From the NCBI GenBank assembly GCA_035995205.1, contig DASYKS010000106.1, positions 104,347-168,346 of the forward strand: DNA of 64,000 nucleotides, in the 5' to 3' direction. Numbering within the stretch: position 1 is the first letter of the stretch; the number at the start of each line of letters is the position of its first letter. Origin of the DNA: DASYKS01 sp035995205 (lineage in GTDB: Bacteria > Acidobacteriota > Thermoanaerobaculia > Multivoradales > UBA5704). Below the pieces are notes generated by a model. That model searched no databases. It worked only from the letters and a program-made list of their open reading frames with translations, and was not told where the DNA came from. This document shows, one piece after another, positions 1 through 6,706 of this stretch. The position numbers and the translations under genes are program-made.

Positions 1-1598
1 GTGGTGAGCGACAGATCCCGCCCTTCCAGCCGCTTGATGTAGCGGAGCATCTCGTGCTCGGTGTGATGGCGATGGAAGATCTCGTGCGTGAGGTACCGGG
101 AAGTCCGCGCGTGCGGCGCCGGGTACGGCAGGCCGGAGGCCGCGATCTCCCGCGCCGTGTTGGCAATACCGCCGAGTGCCTCGGCGAAGATCGCCAGCAG
201 CGTATCCAGCTCGGCTTCCGTCGTCGCCTCGTCGAGCGCCACGACGACGGTACGGTCGTCGAGCTTCCGCAGGTTGATCCGCTTCGCGAGCGCCGCGGCG
301 AGCACGGCGTCGGCCGCCTTGCCCGCGGGCAACTCGACGCGCAGCGTGTCGAAGAACGGCTCGGCGGGCAGGAGGCAGCCGAGGCGGGAAAGACCGGCGG
401 CGAGCGTCGCGGCCAGGGCGTGGACTCGCGCCGCGATCTTCCGTACCCCGTCCGGCCCGTGGTAGACGGCGTACATACCGGCCATCACGGCGAGCAGAAC
501 CTGAGCGGTGCAGATGTTGCTCGTCGCCTTCTCGCGCCGGATGTGCTGCTCGCGGGTCTGGAGCGCCATGCGGAACGCCACTTTGCCCGCGCGGTCGCGC
601 GAGACGCCGATCAGCCGCCCGGGCATCTGGCGCTTGAATTCCTCGCGGGTGGCCAGAAACGCCGCGTGCGGACCGCCGTAACCGAGCGGCACGCCGAAGC
701 GCTGGGCCGAACCGATCGCCACGTCGGCGCCGAACTCGCCCGGGGGGCGAAGCAGCGCGAGCGCGAGCAGGTCGGTCGCGACCACCAGCCGCGCCCCGGC
801 CGCGTGCGCCCGCTCCGGCAGGTCGCCGTAATCGAGCACGCGCCCGTCGCTCGTCGGGTACTGGAGCAGAATGCCGATCAGATCGGAGAGATTCGCCTCG
901 GGGCCGAGATCTTTCCCCGGATCGCCGGTCCGGATCTCGATCCCGAGCGCTTCGGCTCGCGTCTTGACCACGGCGAGCGTCTGCGGATGGCAGTCGGCCG
1001 CGACGAAGAACGCCGGCCGATCCTCGCTCGCCAGGGCAGCGCACATGTGCATCGCCTCGGCCGCCGCGGTCCCCTCGTCGAGCATCGAGGCGTTCGCGAT
1101 CGGCAGCCCGGTCAAATCCGAGACCATTGTCTGATAGTTGAGCAGAGCCTCCAGCCGCCCCTGAGAGATCTCCGCCTGGTACGGGGTGTACTGGGTGTAC
1201 CAGCCGGGATTCTCCAGGATGTTGCGCTGGATCACGCCCGGCGTCAGGCAGTCGTGGTACCCGAGACCGAGGAACGAGCGATGGACGCGGTTCTCCGACA
1301 GGATGCCGCGAAGGGTGGCGAGCAGATCGCGCTCGCCGATCTCCTCCGCTCCCCCGGGCGACGCCGGAGGGGCCAGATCGAGCGGCCGGCCGAGCCGGAT
1401 CGCGGCCGGGACGGTCTGGCCGATCAGCTGCTCGATCGTCTCGACGCCCAATCGATCGAGCAGGGTCCGGACTTGGCCCTCGTTCGATCCGAGGTGACGG
1501 CGTGGAAAGGTGTCGATCGCGCCGAAGCCGACCCCGGCCGCTCCATCGGTCGCGGCCGGCTCGGAGGAATCGACCGTGGGCTCGGCGACGCTCGCCAC
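1..1598 (-). CDS. gcvP: glycine dehydrogenase (P-protein), 3' end cut by window
   Basis: Glycine decarboxylase P-protein of the glycine cleavage system: it decarboxylates glycine with PLP and passes the aminomethyl group to the lipoyl arm of GcvH. The first 532 codons are visible. The translation runs through GYHD, NASMLDEGTAAAEAM, IGSAQRFGVPLGYGGPHAAF and THEIFHRHHTEHEMLRY and is still open at base 1. The reading 'MLRYIKRLEGRDLSLT' at the edge matches the junction seen in single-chain (about 950-residue) P-proteins rather than the end of a two-subunit GcvPA, so the PLP-lysine half should lie outside the window. The GTG start lies 3 bases after the gcvH stop, which indicates an operon with gcvH and gcvT. 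Confidence 0.93.
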   Translation of the reverse strand, partial: MASVAEPTVDSSEPAATDGAAGVGFGAIDTFPRRHLGSNEGQVRTLLDRLGVETIEQLIGQTVPAAIRLGRPLDLAPPASPGGAEEIGERDLLATLRGILSENRVHRSFLGLGYHDCLTPGVIQRNILENPGWYTQYTPYQAEISQGRLEALLNYQTMVSDLTGLPIANASMLDEGTAAAEAMHMCAALASEDRPAFFVAADCHPQTLAVVKTRAEALGIEIRTGDPGKDLGPEANLSDLIGILLQYPTSDGRVLDYGDLPERAHAAGARLVVATDLLALALLRPPGEFGADVAIGSAQRFGVPLGYGGPHAAFLATREEFKRQMPGRLIGVSRDRAGKVAFRMALQTREQHIRREKATSNICTAQVLLAVMAGMYAVYHGPDGVRKIAARVHALAATLAAGLSRLGCLLPAEPFFDTLRVELPAGKAADAVLAAALAKRINLRKLDDRTVVVALDEATTEAELDTLLAIFAEALGGIANTAREIAASGLPYPAPHARTSRYLTHEIFHRHHTEHEMLRYIKRLEGRDLSLT

Positions 1599-1601
1599 GC
1601 C

Positions 1602-1988
1602 CTAGCCCGCGCCTTCCGCGATGAACTTCTCGTACTCCTCGGCGTTCATCAGGCTCTTGATGTCGTCGGCCGAGGAGAAGCGGATCTTGACCAGCCACCC
1701 TTCATGGTGCGGGTCCTCGTTCAGGATCTCCGGGTCGTCGACCACCGCGTCGTTGATCTCGATGATCTCGCCCGCGAGCGGGGTGTAGATCTCGGCCACC
1801 GCCTTGACCGACTCGATGGTGCCGAGCTCGTCGCCGGAGTCGAAGACCTGGCTCACTTCGGGCAGCTCGACGAATACCACCTCGCCCAGCTCCGCCTGCG
1901 CGTACTCGGTGATCCCCAAGGTACAAACGTCATCCTCGACCCGCACCCACTCGTGCTCTTTCGAATAGAGATAGTCGCTGGGATACAT
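1602..1988 (-). CDS. gcvH: glycine cleavage system H protein
   Basis: A 128-residue lipoyl carrier protein that shuttles the aminomethyl intermediate between the P and T proteins. The lipoylation site is the lysine in ESVKAVAE (Lys62), and the usual family features HEWVRVE near the N-terminus and the GWLVKI strand are present. Length is typical for GcvH. A GGAGGG sequence lies about 12 bases before the ATG. It sits between gcvT (132-base gap) and gcvP (3-base gap), all on the minus strand. Confidence 0.97.
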   Translation of the reverse strand: MYPSDYLYSKEHEWVRVEDDVCTLGITEYAQAELGEVVFVELPEVSQVFDSGDELGTIESVKAVAEIYTPLAGEIIEINDAVVDDPEILNEDPHHEGWLVKIRFSSADDIKSLMNAEEYEKFIAEGAG

Positions 1989-2096
1989 GTTCTGAGAATG
2001 CCCTCCAGGTCGGCCGGACGGATCGGGCCGGAAAACGTTGGCGGGGGGACCCTTGAGACTCCCGCCGCGAATGGTGAACGTCGGCGCAGGTTATAG

Positions 2097-2114
2097 CACC
2101 GGCAATAGCCGGTG
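2097..2114. other. short perfect stem-loop between gcvT and gcvH
   Basis: Seven-base arms CACCGGC and GCCGGTG enclose a 4-base loop. On the minus strand it lies 6 bases past the gcvT stop codon and is followed by CTATAACC rather than a T run, so it is not a standard intrinsic terminator. It may protect or attenuate the message between gcvT and gcvH. Confidence 0.5.
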
Positions 2115-2120
2115 AAAGTC

Positions 2121-3221
2121 CTATTTACTCCGTTGGTAGAAAGGAGTTTTGACGATTCGGGCGGGCAGAGCCTTCCCGCGCACCTCGATGGCGACGCCGG
2201 TGCCCTCCGCCGCCTGCCCCACCGGTACGTAGGCCAGGCCGAGCGCCTTTTGAAACGTCGGGCTCCAGGTGCCGCTAGTGACCGCCCCGACCGTCGTGCC
2301 GTCGACCTGCACGGCATGCCCCTCGCGGGCGATCCCCCGCCCCTCGATCTCGAAGCCCGCGAGCTGGCGGGTGAGCCCGCGCGCCTTCTGGGCGACCAGG
2401 GCGTCGCGGCCGACGAAATGGCCTTTTTCCAGCTTGACCACCCAGGAGAGCCCGGCTTCGAGCGGCGTTGTCGTCTCGTTCAGCTCGTGGCCGTAGAGCG
2501 CCATGCCGGCCTCCAGCCGCAGCGTGTCGCGCGCGCCCAGACCCGCGGGGAGAAGTCCGTGCGCCGCGCCGACCTCGAACAGCTTGCGCCAGACCCCGGG
2601 TGCGCCGTCCGGCGGCAGGTAGAGCTCGAAACCGTCCTCCCCGGTATAGCCGGTGCGCGAGATCAGCGTCTTCACCCCCGCGACCTCGCCCTGGGCGAAG
2701 CCGTAATAGCGGATCGCGCCGATGTCGGTCTCCGTGAGGGGGGCCAGGATCTCCAGCGCCCGCGGCCCTTGGAGCGCGAGCAGAGCGTAGGCGTCGGAGA
2801 CGTTGTCGACCGTCACCCCGGTCGGCGCCCGTTCGGCGATCCAGGCGAAATCGCGGTCGACGTTGCTAGCGTTCACCACCACCAGGTAGGACTCTTCCCC
2901 CAGGCGATAGATCAGCAGGTCGTCGAGGTAGGTGCCGCCTTCGTTCAACAGGCCGCTGTAGTGCGCGCGGCCGATCCCCAGCTTCGCGACGTGGTTGGGG
3001 GTCAAGGCGTCCAAAAAGGCGGTGGCGCCCGCCCCGTCCACCCGGAACTCGCCCATGTGCGAGACGTCGAACAGACCCGCCCGCTCGCGAACCGCCGTGT
3101 GCTCTTCGATCAGACCGGTATATTGGACCGGCATCTCCCAGCCGGCGAAAGGAACCATCTTGCCCCCCGCCTCGCGGTGCAGGTCGTACAAGGGGGTACG
3201 GCGCAGGATTTCCTCGCTCAT
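2121..3221 (-). CDS. gcvT: aminomethyltransferase (T-protein)
   Basis: Glycine cleavage T-protein, 366 residues, the usual length. It transfers the aminomethyl carbon from lipoyl-GcvH to tetrahydrofolate and releases ammonia. Family signatures include VPFAGWEMPVQY, the GLFDVSHMGEF segment near residue 50, SRTGYTGEDGFELY, and the C-terminal domain with GHAVQVDG and VTSGTWSPTFQKALGLAYV. A GGGAG ribosome site lies about 6 bases before the ATG. It is the first gene of the gcvT-gcvH-gcvP operon. I looked for the glycine riboswitch core in the 140 bases upstream and did not see it. Confidence 0.97.
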   Translation of the reverse strand: MSEEILRRTPLYDLHREAGGKMVPFAGWEMPVQYTGLIEEHTAVRERAGLFDVSHMGEFRVDGAGATAFLDALTPNHVAKLGIGRAHYSGLLNEGGTYLDDLLIYRLGEESYLVVVNASNVDRDFAWIAERAPTGVTVDNVSDAYALLALQGPRALEILAPLTETDIGAIRYYGFAQGEVAGVKTLISRTGYTGEDGFELYLPPDGAPGVWRKLFEVGAAHGLLPAGLGARDTLRLEAGMALYGHELNETTTPLEAGLSWVVKLEKGHFVGRDALVAQKARGLTRQLAGFEIEGRGIAREGHAVQVDGTTVGAVTSGTWSPTFQKALGLAYVPVGQAAEGTGVAIEVRGKALPARIVKTPFYQRSK

Positions 3222-3363
3222 CGCATTCTCCCGGAACGGGTCCGAACCTTATCATCGGGGCGCCGGGGCTTGCCGCCAAGAACCGCAGGAAAATGACCGG
3301 GACGGGGTTTCATTCTCGGCACCCGGGTACGCCTTACTCCCGGATCTGACGAAGGAGAACCCC

Positions 3364-3930
3364 ATGACCCCACCCCTCCGCCCTCACCGTTTCACCCTGA
3401 CCCTCCTCGGCGCCCTGGTCGTTCTCGCCCTTTGCGTCGTCGCCTCGAACGCTTCGCCCACCCCCTGGACGCCGGACCGCTCCGACCGGCCGGCCGGTCG
3501 CTTCGGTGGCCTGGGGCATGGAGAGCGGATCTCGCGCCTCCTGGTGCTCGACCGGGAGCAGAGCGCGAAGGTCGCCGACCTGGTCGCCCAGCTGCGCGGC
3601 GAGATGTCGCCGCTGCGCGATTCCCGCCGCGAGCTACGCACGCAGCTCAAAGCCGAGTTGGCCGCGCCGAAGCCGGACGCGGAGCGGATCGGCCAACTGG
3701 TGCTCCAGATGCGCTCGGGGCGCGGCACTCTGCGTAGCGCGCTTTCGCGGTTCGACCAGAATCTTTCGGCCCTACTACGGCCCGAGCAGCTCGCCCGCTA
3801 CCAGGAATGGAAGTTGAAGCACCCCCGGCTGCTCTCCGGAGAGCGAGGGCGTCGAGAGCGCGGCGGACGGCGCGGCGCGTTGGAAGCGCCCGACGGCCCT
3901 GGCACCGAAGGAGAAGACCGGCCTCTGTGA
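3364..3930 (+). CDS. Spy/CpxP-like periplasmic protein
   Basis: A 188-residue exported protein. Residues 1 to about 30 form a signal peptide (TLTLLGALVVLALCVVA, ending near ASNASP). The mature part is helical and charged and carries two LTxxQ-like motifs, LDREQ and LRPEQ, as in the CpxP/Spy family of periplasmic chaperones and heavy-metal-sensing regulators. The last 35 residues are rich in Arg, Gly and Glu and look disordered. GAAGGAG precedes the ATG at a good distance. It stands alone, divergent from gcvT, and ends upstream of an intrinsic terminator. The partner it acts on cannot be told from the sequence. Confidence 0.8.
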   Translation: MTPPLRPHRFTLTLLGALVVLALCVVASNASPTPWTPDRSDRPAGRFGGLGHGERISRLLVLDREQSAKVADLVAQLRGEMSPLRDSRRELRTQLKAELAAPKPDAERIGQLVLQMRSGRGTLRSALSRFDQNLSALLRPEQLARYQEWKLKHPRLLSGERGRRERGGRRGALEAPDGPGTEGEDRPL

Positions 3931-4030
3931 CCGAACCGCCACAAGAGAGCCGCTCTTTCGACCGCGCCGGGACCTACTCTCCACTTCGCGCGGTCGCCAA
4001 GAGGTCCCAACTCCGCGCCTGTCATCCCCC

Positions 4031-4077
4031 ACCGGATCCTCACGTCCTCCCGGACGGAGCGATCCGGTCTTTTTGTT
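4031..4077 (+). terminator. intrinsic terminator after the Spy-like gene
   Basis: Perfect 8-base outer arms ACCGGATC and GATCCGGT enclose a second stem CGTCC/GGACG with a 4-base loop, followed directly by CTTTTTGTT. This is a good rho-independent terminator for the plus strand. It lies 100 bases after the Spy-like stop and before the 3' end of the convergent zinc-finger/TPR gene. Confidence 0.82.
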
Positions 4078-4122
4078 CCGGGGTGCCGCCAGACGTTCCC
4101 CCTTATGCGAATAGGGGAGAAA

Positions 4123-5484
4123 CTACAAACGATCCTTCCCAGAAAGCCGACCGCCGAACGCGGGCATCTCGTCTGCCGGAAAACGCCAGTGCGCTTTGAT
4201 GTATTTCCGGAGCGTCACGGTCGCACGGAGGTCGACGGTCCCTCGCTTCACCTCGTCTTCCAGGCTGCGCCACACCTGCCGCATCTGGTCGCGCGCGATC
4301 TCGACGCTCCCTTCTTCGTCATCGAGAAGAGAAAGCTCCTCACTTGCCCGGCGGCAGACGGCGATCGCTTCGGAAGTTTGACCCTGCTTGAGATAGAAGC
4401 CGAAGAGGTAGACGAGATCCATATAGAAGTCTTTGACCAGTCCATGCTCTAGATCACCGGCGATCACTTCCTGGAAGAGGGCCTCCGCTCTCTTCGGCCG
4501 CCCGAGATGCTCGAGCAGCCGGGCCGCATTGAACCGGCTCCGAATCTGAATGAACGGCTCGTGAAACTGGCCTTCCAGCCGCCTCATGGCGCCGAACAGG
4601 AGAAGGGCCTCGTGGAGCGCTCCGATCCCAAGCAGGCAGTGGAACTTGGTGGCCTCGGCGGACCAGAGGAGGCGAGGGTTGCTTTCCGGGATCAAGACCA
4701 GCGCTCGCTCGACGAATTGAAGACCCTCGGCCGGGTACTCGATTGCCAAAACGAACGCGAGTTGAGTCAGCGTCCGGCTCAATAGAGAATTCTGCTCCGA
4801 GGCCTCAAAAATCGCGATCGCTCGTTGCAGGATGCTGCGGGCGCCCTCGGTATCGCCCAGGTCATCTTCCAGGGCGCCCGCCACAAACAGGATCCTTCCT
4901 TCTGCGACCCGGTCCTTTGAACCACTCGCGACATATTCATTGCCTTTCCGCAAGGCGTCGCGGGCTGCGGCGAACTTCGCCAACCGGCGCCGGGCATTGG
5001 CGATCTCGGCGCAGCACTCGGCACACAGGTCGTTTTTCAGCTCGGCGGAGACCCTGGGGGCAGGGAGCTGTTGTGCCGTGAGCAGCGCGAGGATGAAGAT
5101 CTCTTCGCGCTCGGATGCAGGAGCCGACGCTCCCCCGTCCAACAACACTTCCAGGAATCCGAGGGTGTGCAGCGAGCGCGTAAGCCGCACCTTGTCCCGC
5201 CGGGCCTTCGGCGTCATTGACTTGATCTCGATCCAAGCCGCCTGCGCCTCCAGCCACTCTTCCAGCCTCGCCTGCTCGATCTCGTGCAGGTCGACCAGCG
5301 GTTTGAGCGAGCCCTGAACGGCGACCCTACCGCCCGCCTTCTCGGCGATCGCGCGGTTGGCAAGCAGCCAACATTCCCGGCATCCGGCCACGTGAGCCGC
5401 CGCACGTTCCTCCTCTACCGGAGAGGCCTGCCCGGCAAACAGCCGTCGGAGTCCTTCCAGCTTCACGTGCGTTTCTTCAAACAT
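4123..5484 (-). CDS. zinc-finger (HC2-like) TPR protein
   Basis: A 453-residue soluble protein. An N-terminal H-x3-C-x2-C motif (HVAGCREC, His31, Cys35, Cys38) resembles the anti-sigma zinc-finger fold (zf-HC2). The rest is helical repeats that read as tetratricopeptide units (for example GALEDDLGDTEGARSILQRAIAIFE and NAARLLEHLGRPKRAEALFQEVI). No membrane segment and no adjacent sigma factor gene are visible, so an anti-sigma role is only a guess. The ATG at 5484 is chosen because AAGGG sits 9 bases upstream; an in-frame ATG at 5493 has that AAGGG directly against it. The 47-residue peptide gene upstream on the same strand probably shares its transcript. Confidence 0.78.
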   Translation of the reverse strand: MFEETHVKLEGLRRLFAGQASPVEEERAAAHVAGCRECWLLANRAIAEKAGGRVAVQGSLKPLVDLHEIEQARLEEWLEAQAAWIEIKSMTPKARRDKVRLTRSLHTLGFLEVLLDGGASAPASEREEIFILALLTAQQLPAPRVSAELKNDLCAECCAEIANARRRLAKFAAARDALRKGNEYVASGSKDRVAEGRILFVAGALEDDLGDTEGARSILQRAIAIFEASEQNSLLSRTLTQLAFVLAIEYPAEGLQFVERALVLIPESNPRLLWSAEATKFHCLLGIGALHEALLLFGAMRRLEGQFHEPFIQIRSRFNAARLLEHLGRPKRAEALFQEVIAGDLEHGLVKDFYMDLVYLFGFYLKQGQTSEAIAVCRRASEELSLLDDEEGSVEIARDQMRQVWRSLEDEVKRGTVDLRATVTLRKYIKAHWRFPADEMPAFGGRLSGKDRL

Positions 5485-5570
5485 TCCACCCATCCCTTAA
5501 GCGTAACGCCCTCGGGCCATACTTCATGGAAACAAAAAATGCTGTGTTCTTAGTATAGCCGCAAACGTGC

Positions 5571-5593
5571 GGGGCCGCAGCCGTTGCGACCCC
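5571..5593 (-). other. stem-loop between small peptide gene and TPR gene
   Basis: On the minus strand, arms GGGGTCGC and GCGGCCCC pair over 8 positions with one G-U and a 7-base loop. It lies 15 bases past the small peptide stop and about 85 bases before the zinc-finger/TPR start. No T run follows, so it may be an attenuator or a processing or stability element rather than a full terminator. Confidence 0.5.
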
Positions 5594-5608
5594 GCTCTTT
5601 GAAGCGAT

Positions 5609-5752
5609 TCAGCCGAGGGGATCTGCGCCGGCACCGAAGTCAGATGGCGGCGGCGCGGCGAGGCCCAACGGATCGACACCAACGCCGAAGTCGGACTGAG
5701 GAACCGTGGAAGACCCAATGAGGTAGAGCAAGAACTGAACGAGACGAAGCAT
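5609..5752 (-). CDS. small 47-residue peptide with a duplicated SDFG...DPLG motif
   Basis: A short gene easily missed by length cut-offs. It begins MLRLVQFLLYLIGSS, a hydrophobic membrane or signal-like segment, followed by two near-identical 11-residue units, SDFGVGVDPLG (residues 20-30) and SDFGAGADPLG (residues 37-47), joined by a Pro-rich linker. The second unit ends exactly at the stop codon. GGGAGAAGC lies just before the ATG. It is upstream of and co-directional with the zinc-finger/TPR gene, 124 bases away. I do not recognise a family. The ordered duplication of the motif with conservative changes argues that the frame is translated. Confidence 0.65.
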   Translation of the reverse strand: MLRLVQFLLYLIGSSTVPQSDFGVGVDPLGLAAPPPSDFGAGADPLG

Positions 5753-5899
5753 CCGCTTCTCCCTTCCAGGGACCGTTGACCGCAGACACGGGCGCCATTG
5801 CCCGTTCGAGGGTGTCCCCGCGCCCCGAGTGTCTACCTCTCCCGTTCCCTAGAACAAGCTGCTGCTTTGTCCCGAACGAAAGAGACAGCCATCGACGCC

Positions 5900-6553
5900 T
5901 TGGCGGAAACCCAGATCCTTACGACCGAGCGCCTGGTTCTCCGGCCGTTCGGGCAGGGAGACCTCGACGACTACGCCGCGCTCTACGCGGACCGCGAGGT
6001 CGTGCGCTACCTGGCCGGCGGGCCGGAGCCTTGGGACCGCTCTCGATCCTGGCGGCATCTGGCGTTCGTCAGGGGGCATTGGCAGCTCAAGGGGACGGGG
6101 ATGTGGGCGATCGAGCACCGCGAGAGCGGCGCGTTCGTCGGGTCGGTCGGTTTCTGGGAGCCGGAGGGGTGGCCGGGGTTCGAGCTCGCCTGGGCGCTCG
6201 CGCGCCACTTCTGGGGGTTTGGCTTGGCGACCGAGGCCGCGCGGGCCGCGCTCGACCATGCCTTCGCCGTCTGGCGAAAGGACCGCGTCATCAGCCTCAT
6301 CCATCCGGAGAACCGCGCTTCCGTCCGGGTGGCCGAACGCCTCGGGGAAAGCCTTCTCGACCGCATCCACCACGGCGGGCGGGAGATGCTGCTCTTCGGG
6401 ATCGAGGCGCCCGCAAACGAGGCAACCCCCATCCTGTCCTTCCCCCGGTGCCAACCTACCCCCTCCCCGGGGGAAGGAACGCTTCAACGAGGTGATGGGT
6501 GGCTCGCACCGGCTTTCTGTTTAGCTCCCCACCGGCTTGCGCCGGTCCCGTAG
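5900..6553 (+). CDS. GNAT-family N-acetyltransferase (RimJ/RimL type)
   Basis: An acetyl-CoA-dependent acetyltransferase of the Acetyltransf_3 type. ILTTERLVLRPFGQGDLDDYAALY opens the fold, AFVGSVGFWEP and ELAWALARHFWGFGLATEAARAAL form the acetyl-CoA binding core, and SVRVAERLGE is the usual closing helix. The substrate is unknown. The reading frame is open from an ATG at 5798, but the conserved part begins only after the TTG at 5900 and no clear ribosome site marks any start, so the start is uncertain. The last 40 residues run into low-complexity sequence before the palindromic repeats and are not part of the domain. Confidence 0.8.
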   Translation: MAETQILTTERLVLRPFGQGDLDDYAALYADREVVRYLAGGPEPWDRSRSWRHLAFVRGHWQLKGTGMWAIEHRESGAFVGSVGFWEPEGWPGFELAWALARHFWGFGLATEAARAALDHAFAVWRKDRVISLIHPENRASVRVAERLGESLLDRIHHGGREMLLFGIEAPANEATPILSFPRCQPTPSPGEGTLQRGDGWLAPAFCLAPHRLAPVP

Positions 6554-6584
6554 GGTGAAACGGTTCCGAACCCGGACTGGGCGG

Positions 6585-6673
6585 TAGGGGCGCACGGCCG
6601 TGCGCCCCTCGCGTCGGGAACGGTAGATCAGAGGCCCTCTCCGCCCCCTCGGGCGCACGGCCGTGCGCCCCTA
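6585..6673. repeat. pair of palindromic REP-like elements between convergent genes
   Basis: Two copies of a palindrome with half-site GGGCGCACGG lie at 6587-6608 and 6651-6670. Outer TAG and CTA bases make the whole 89-base segment an inverted pair. It lies between the stop codons of the GNAT and ppk genes, which converge here, so it may act as a bidirectional RNA hairpin. A related palindrome sits at 52015-52037. Confidence 0.8.
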
Positions 6674-6706
6674 CGCGATGGGATTTCTCCCAGGAGTCAG
6701 CTTCTT

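Noticed and set aside
54..2096. 680-codon open frame on the plus strand across the gcv genes
   Set aside because: It is antisense to gcvP and gcvH, whose translations match known families; open antisense frames are expected at this GC content.
3222..3363. Glycine riboswitch upstream of gcvT
   Set aside because: I could not find the conserved aptamer core in this gap on the gcvT strand.
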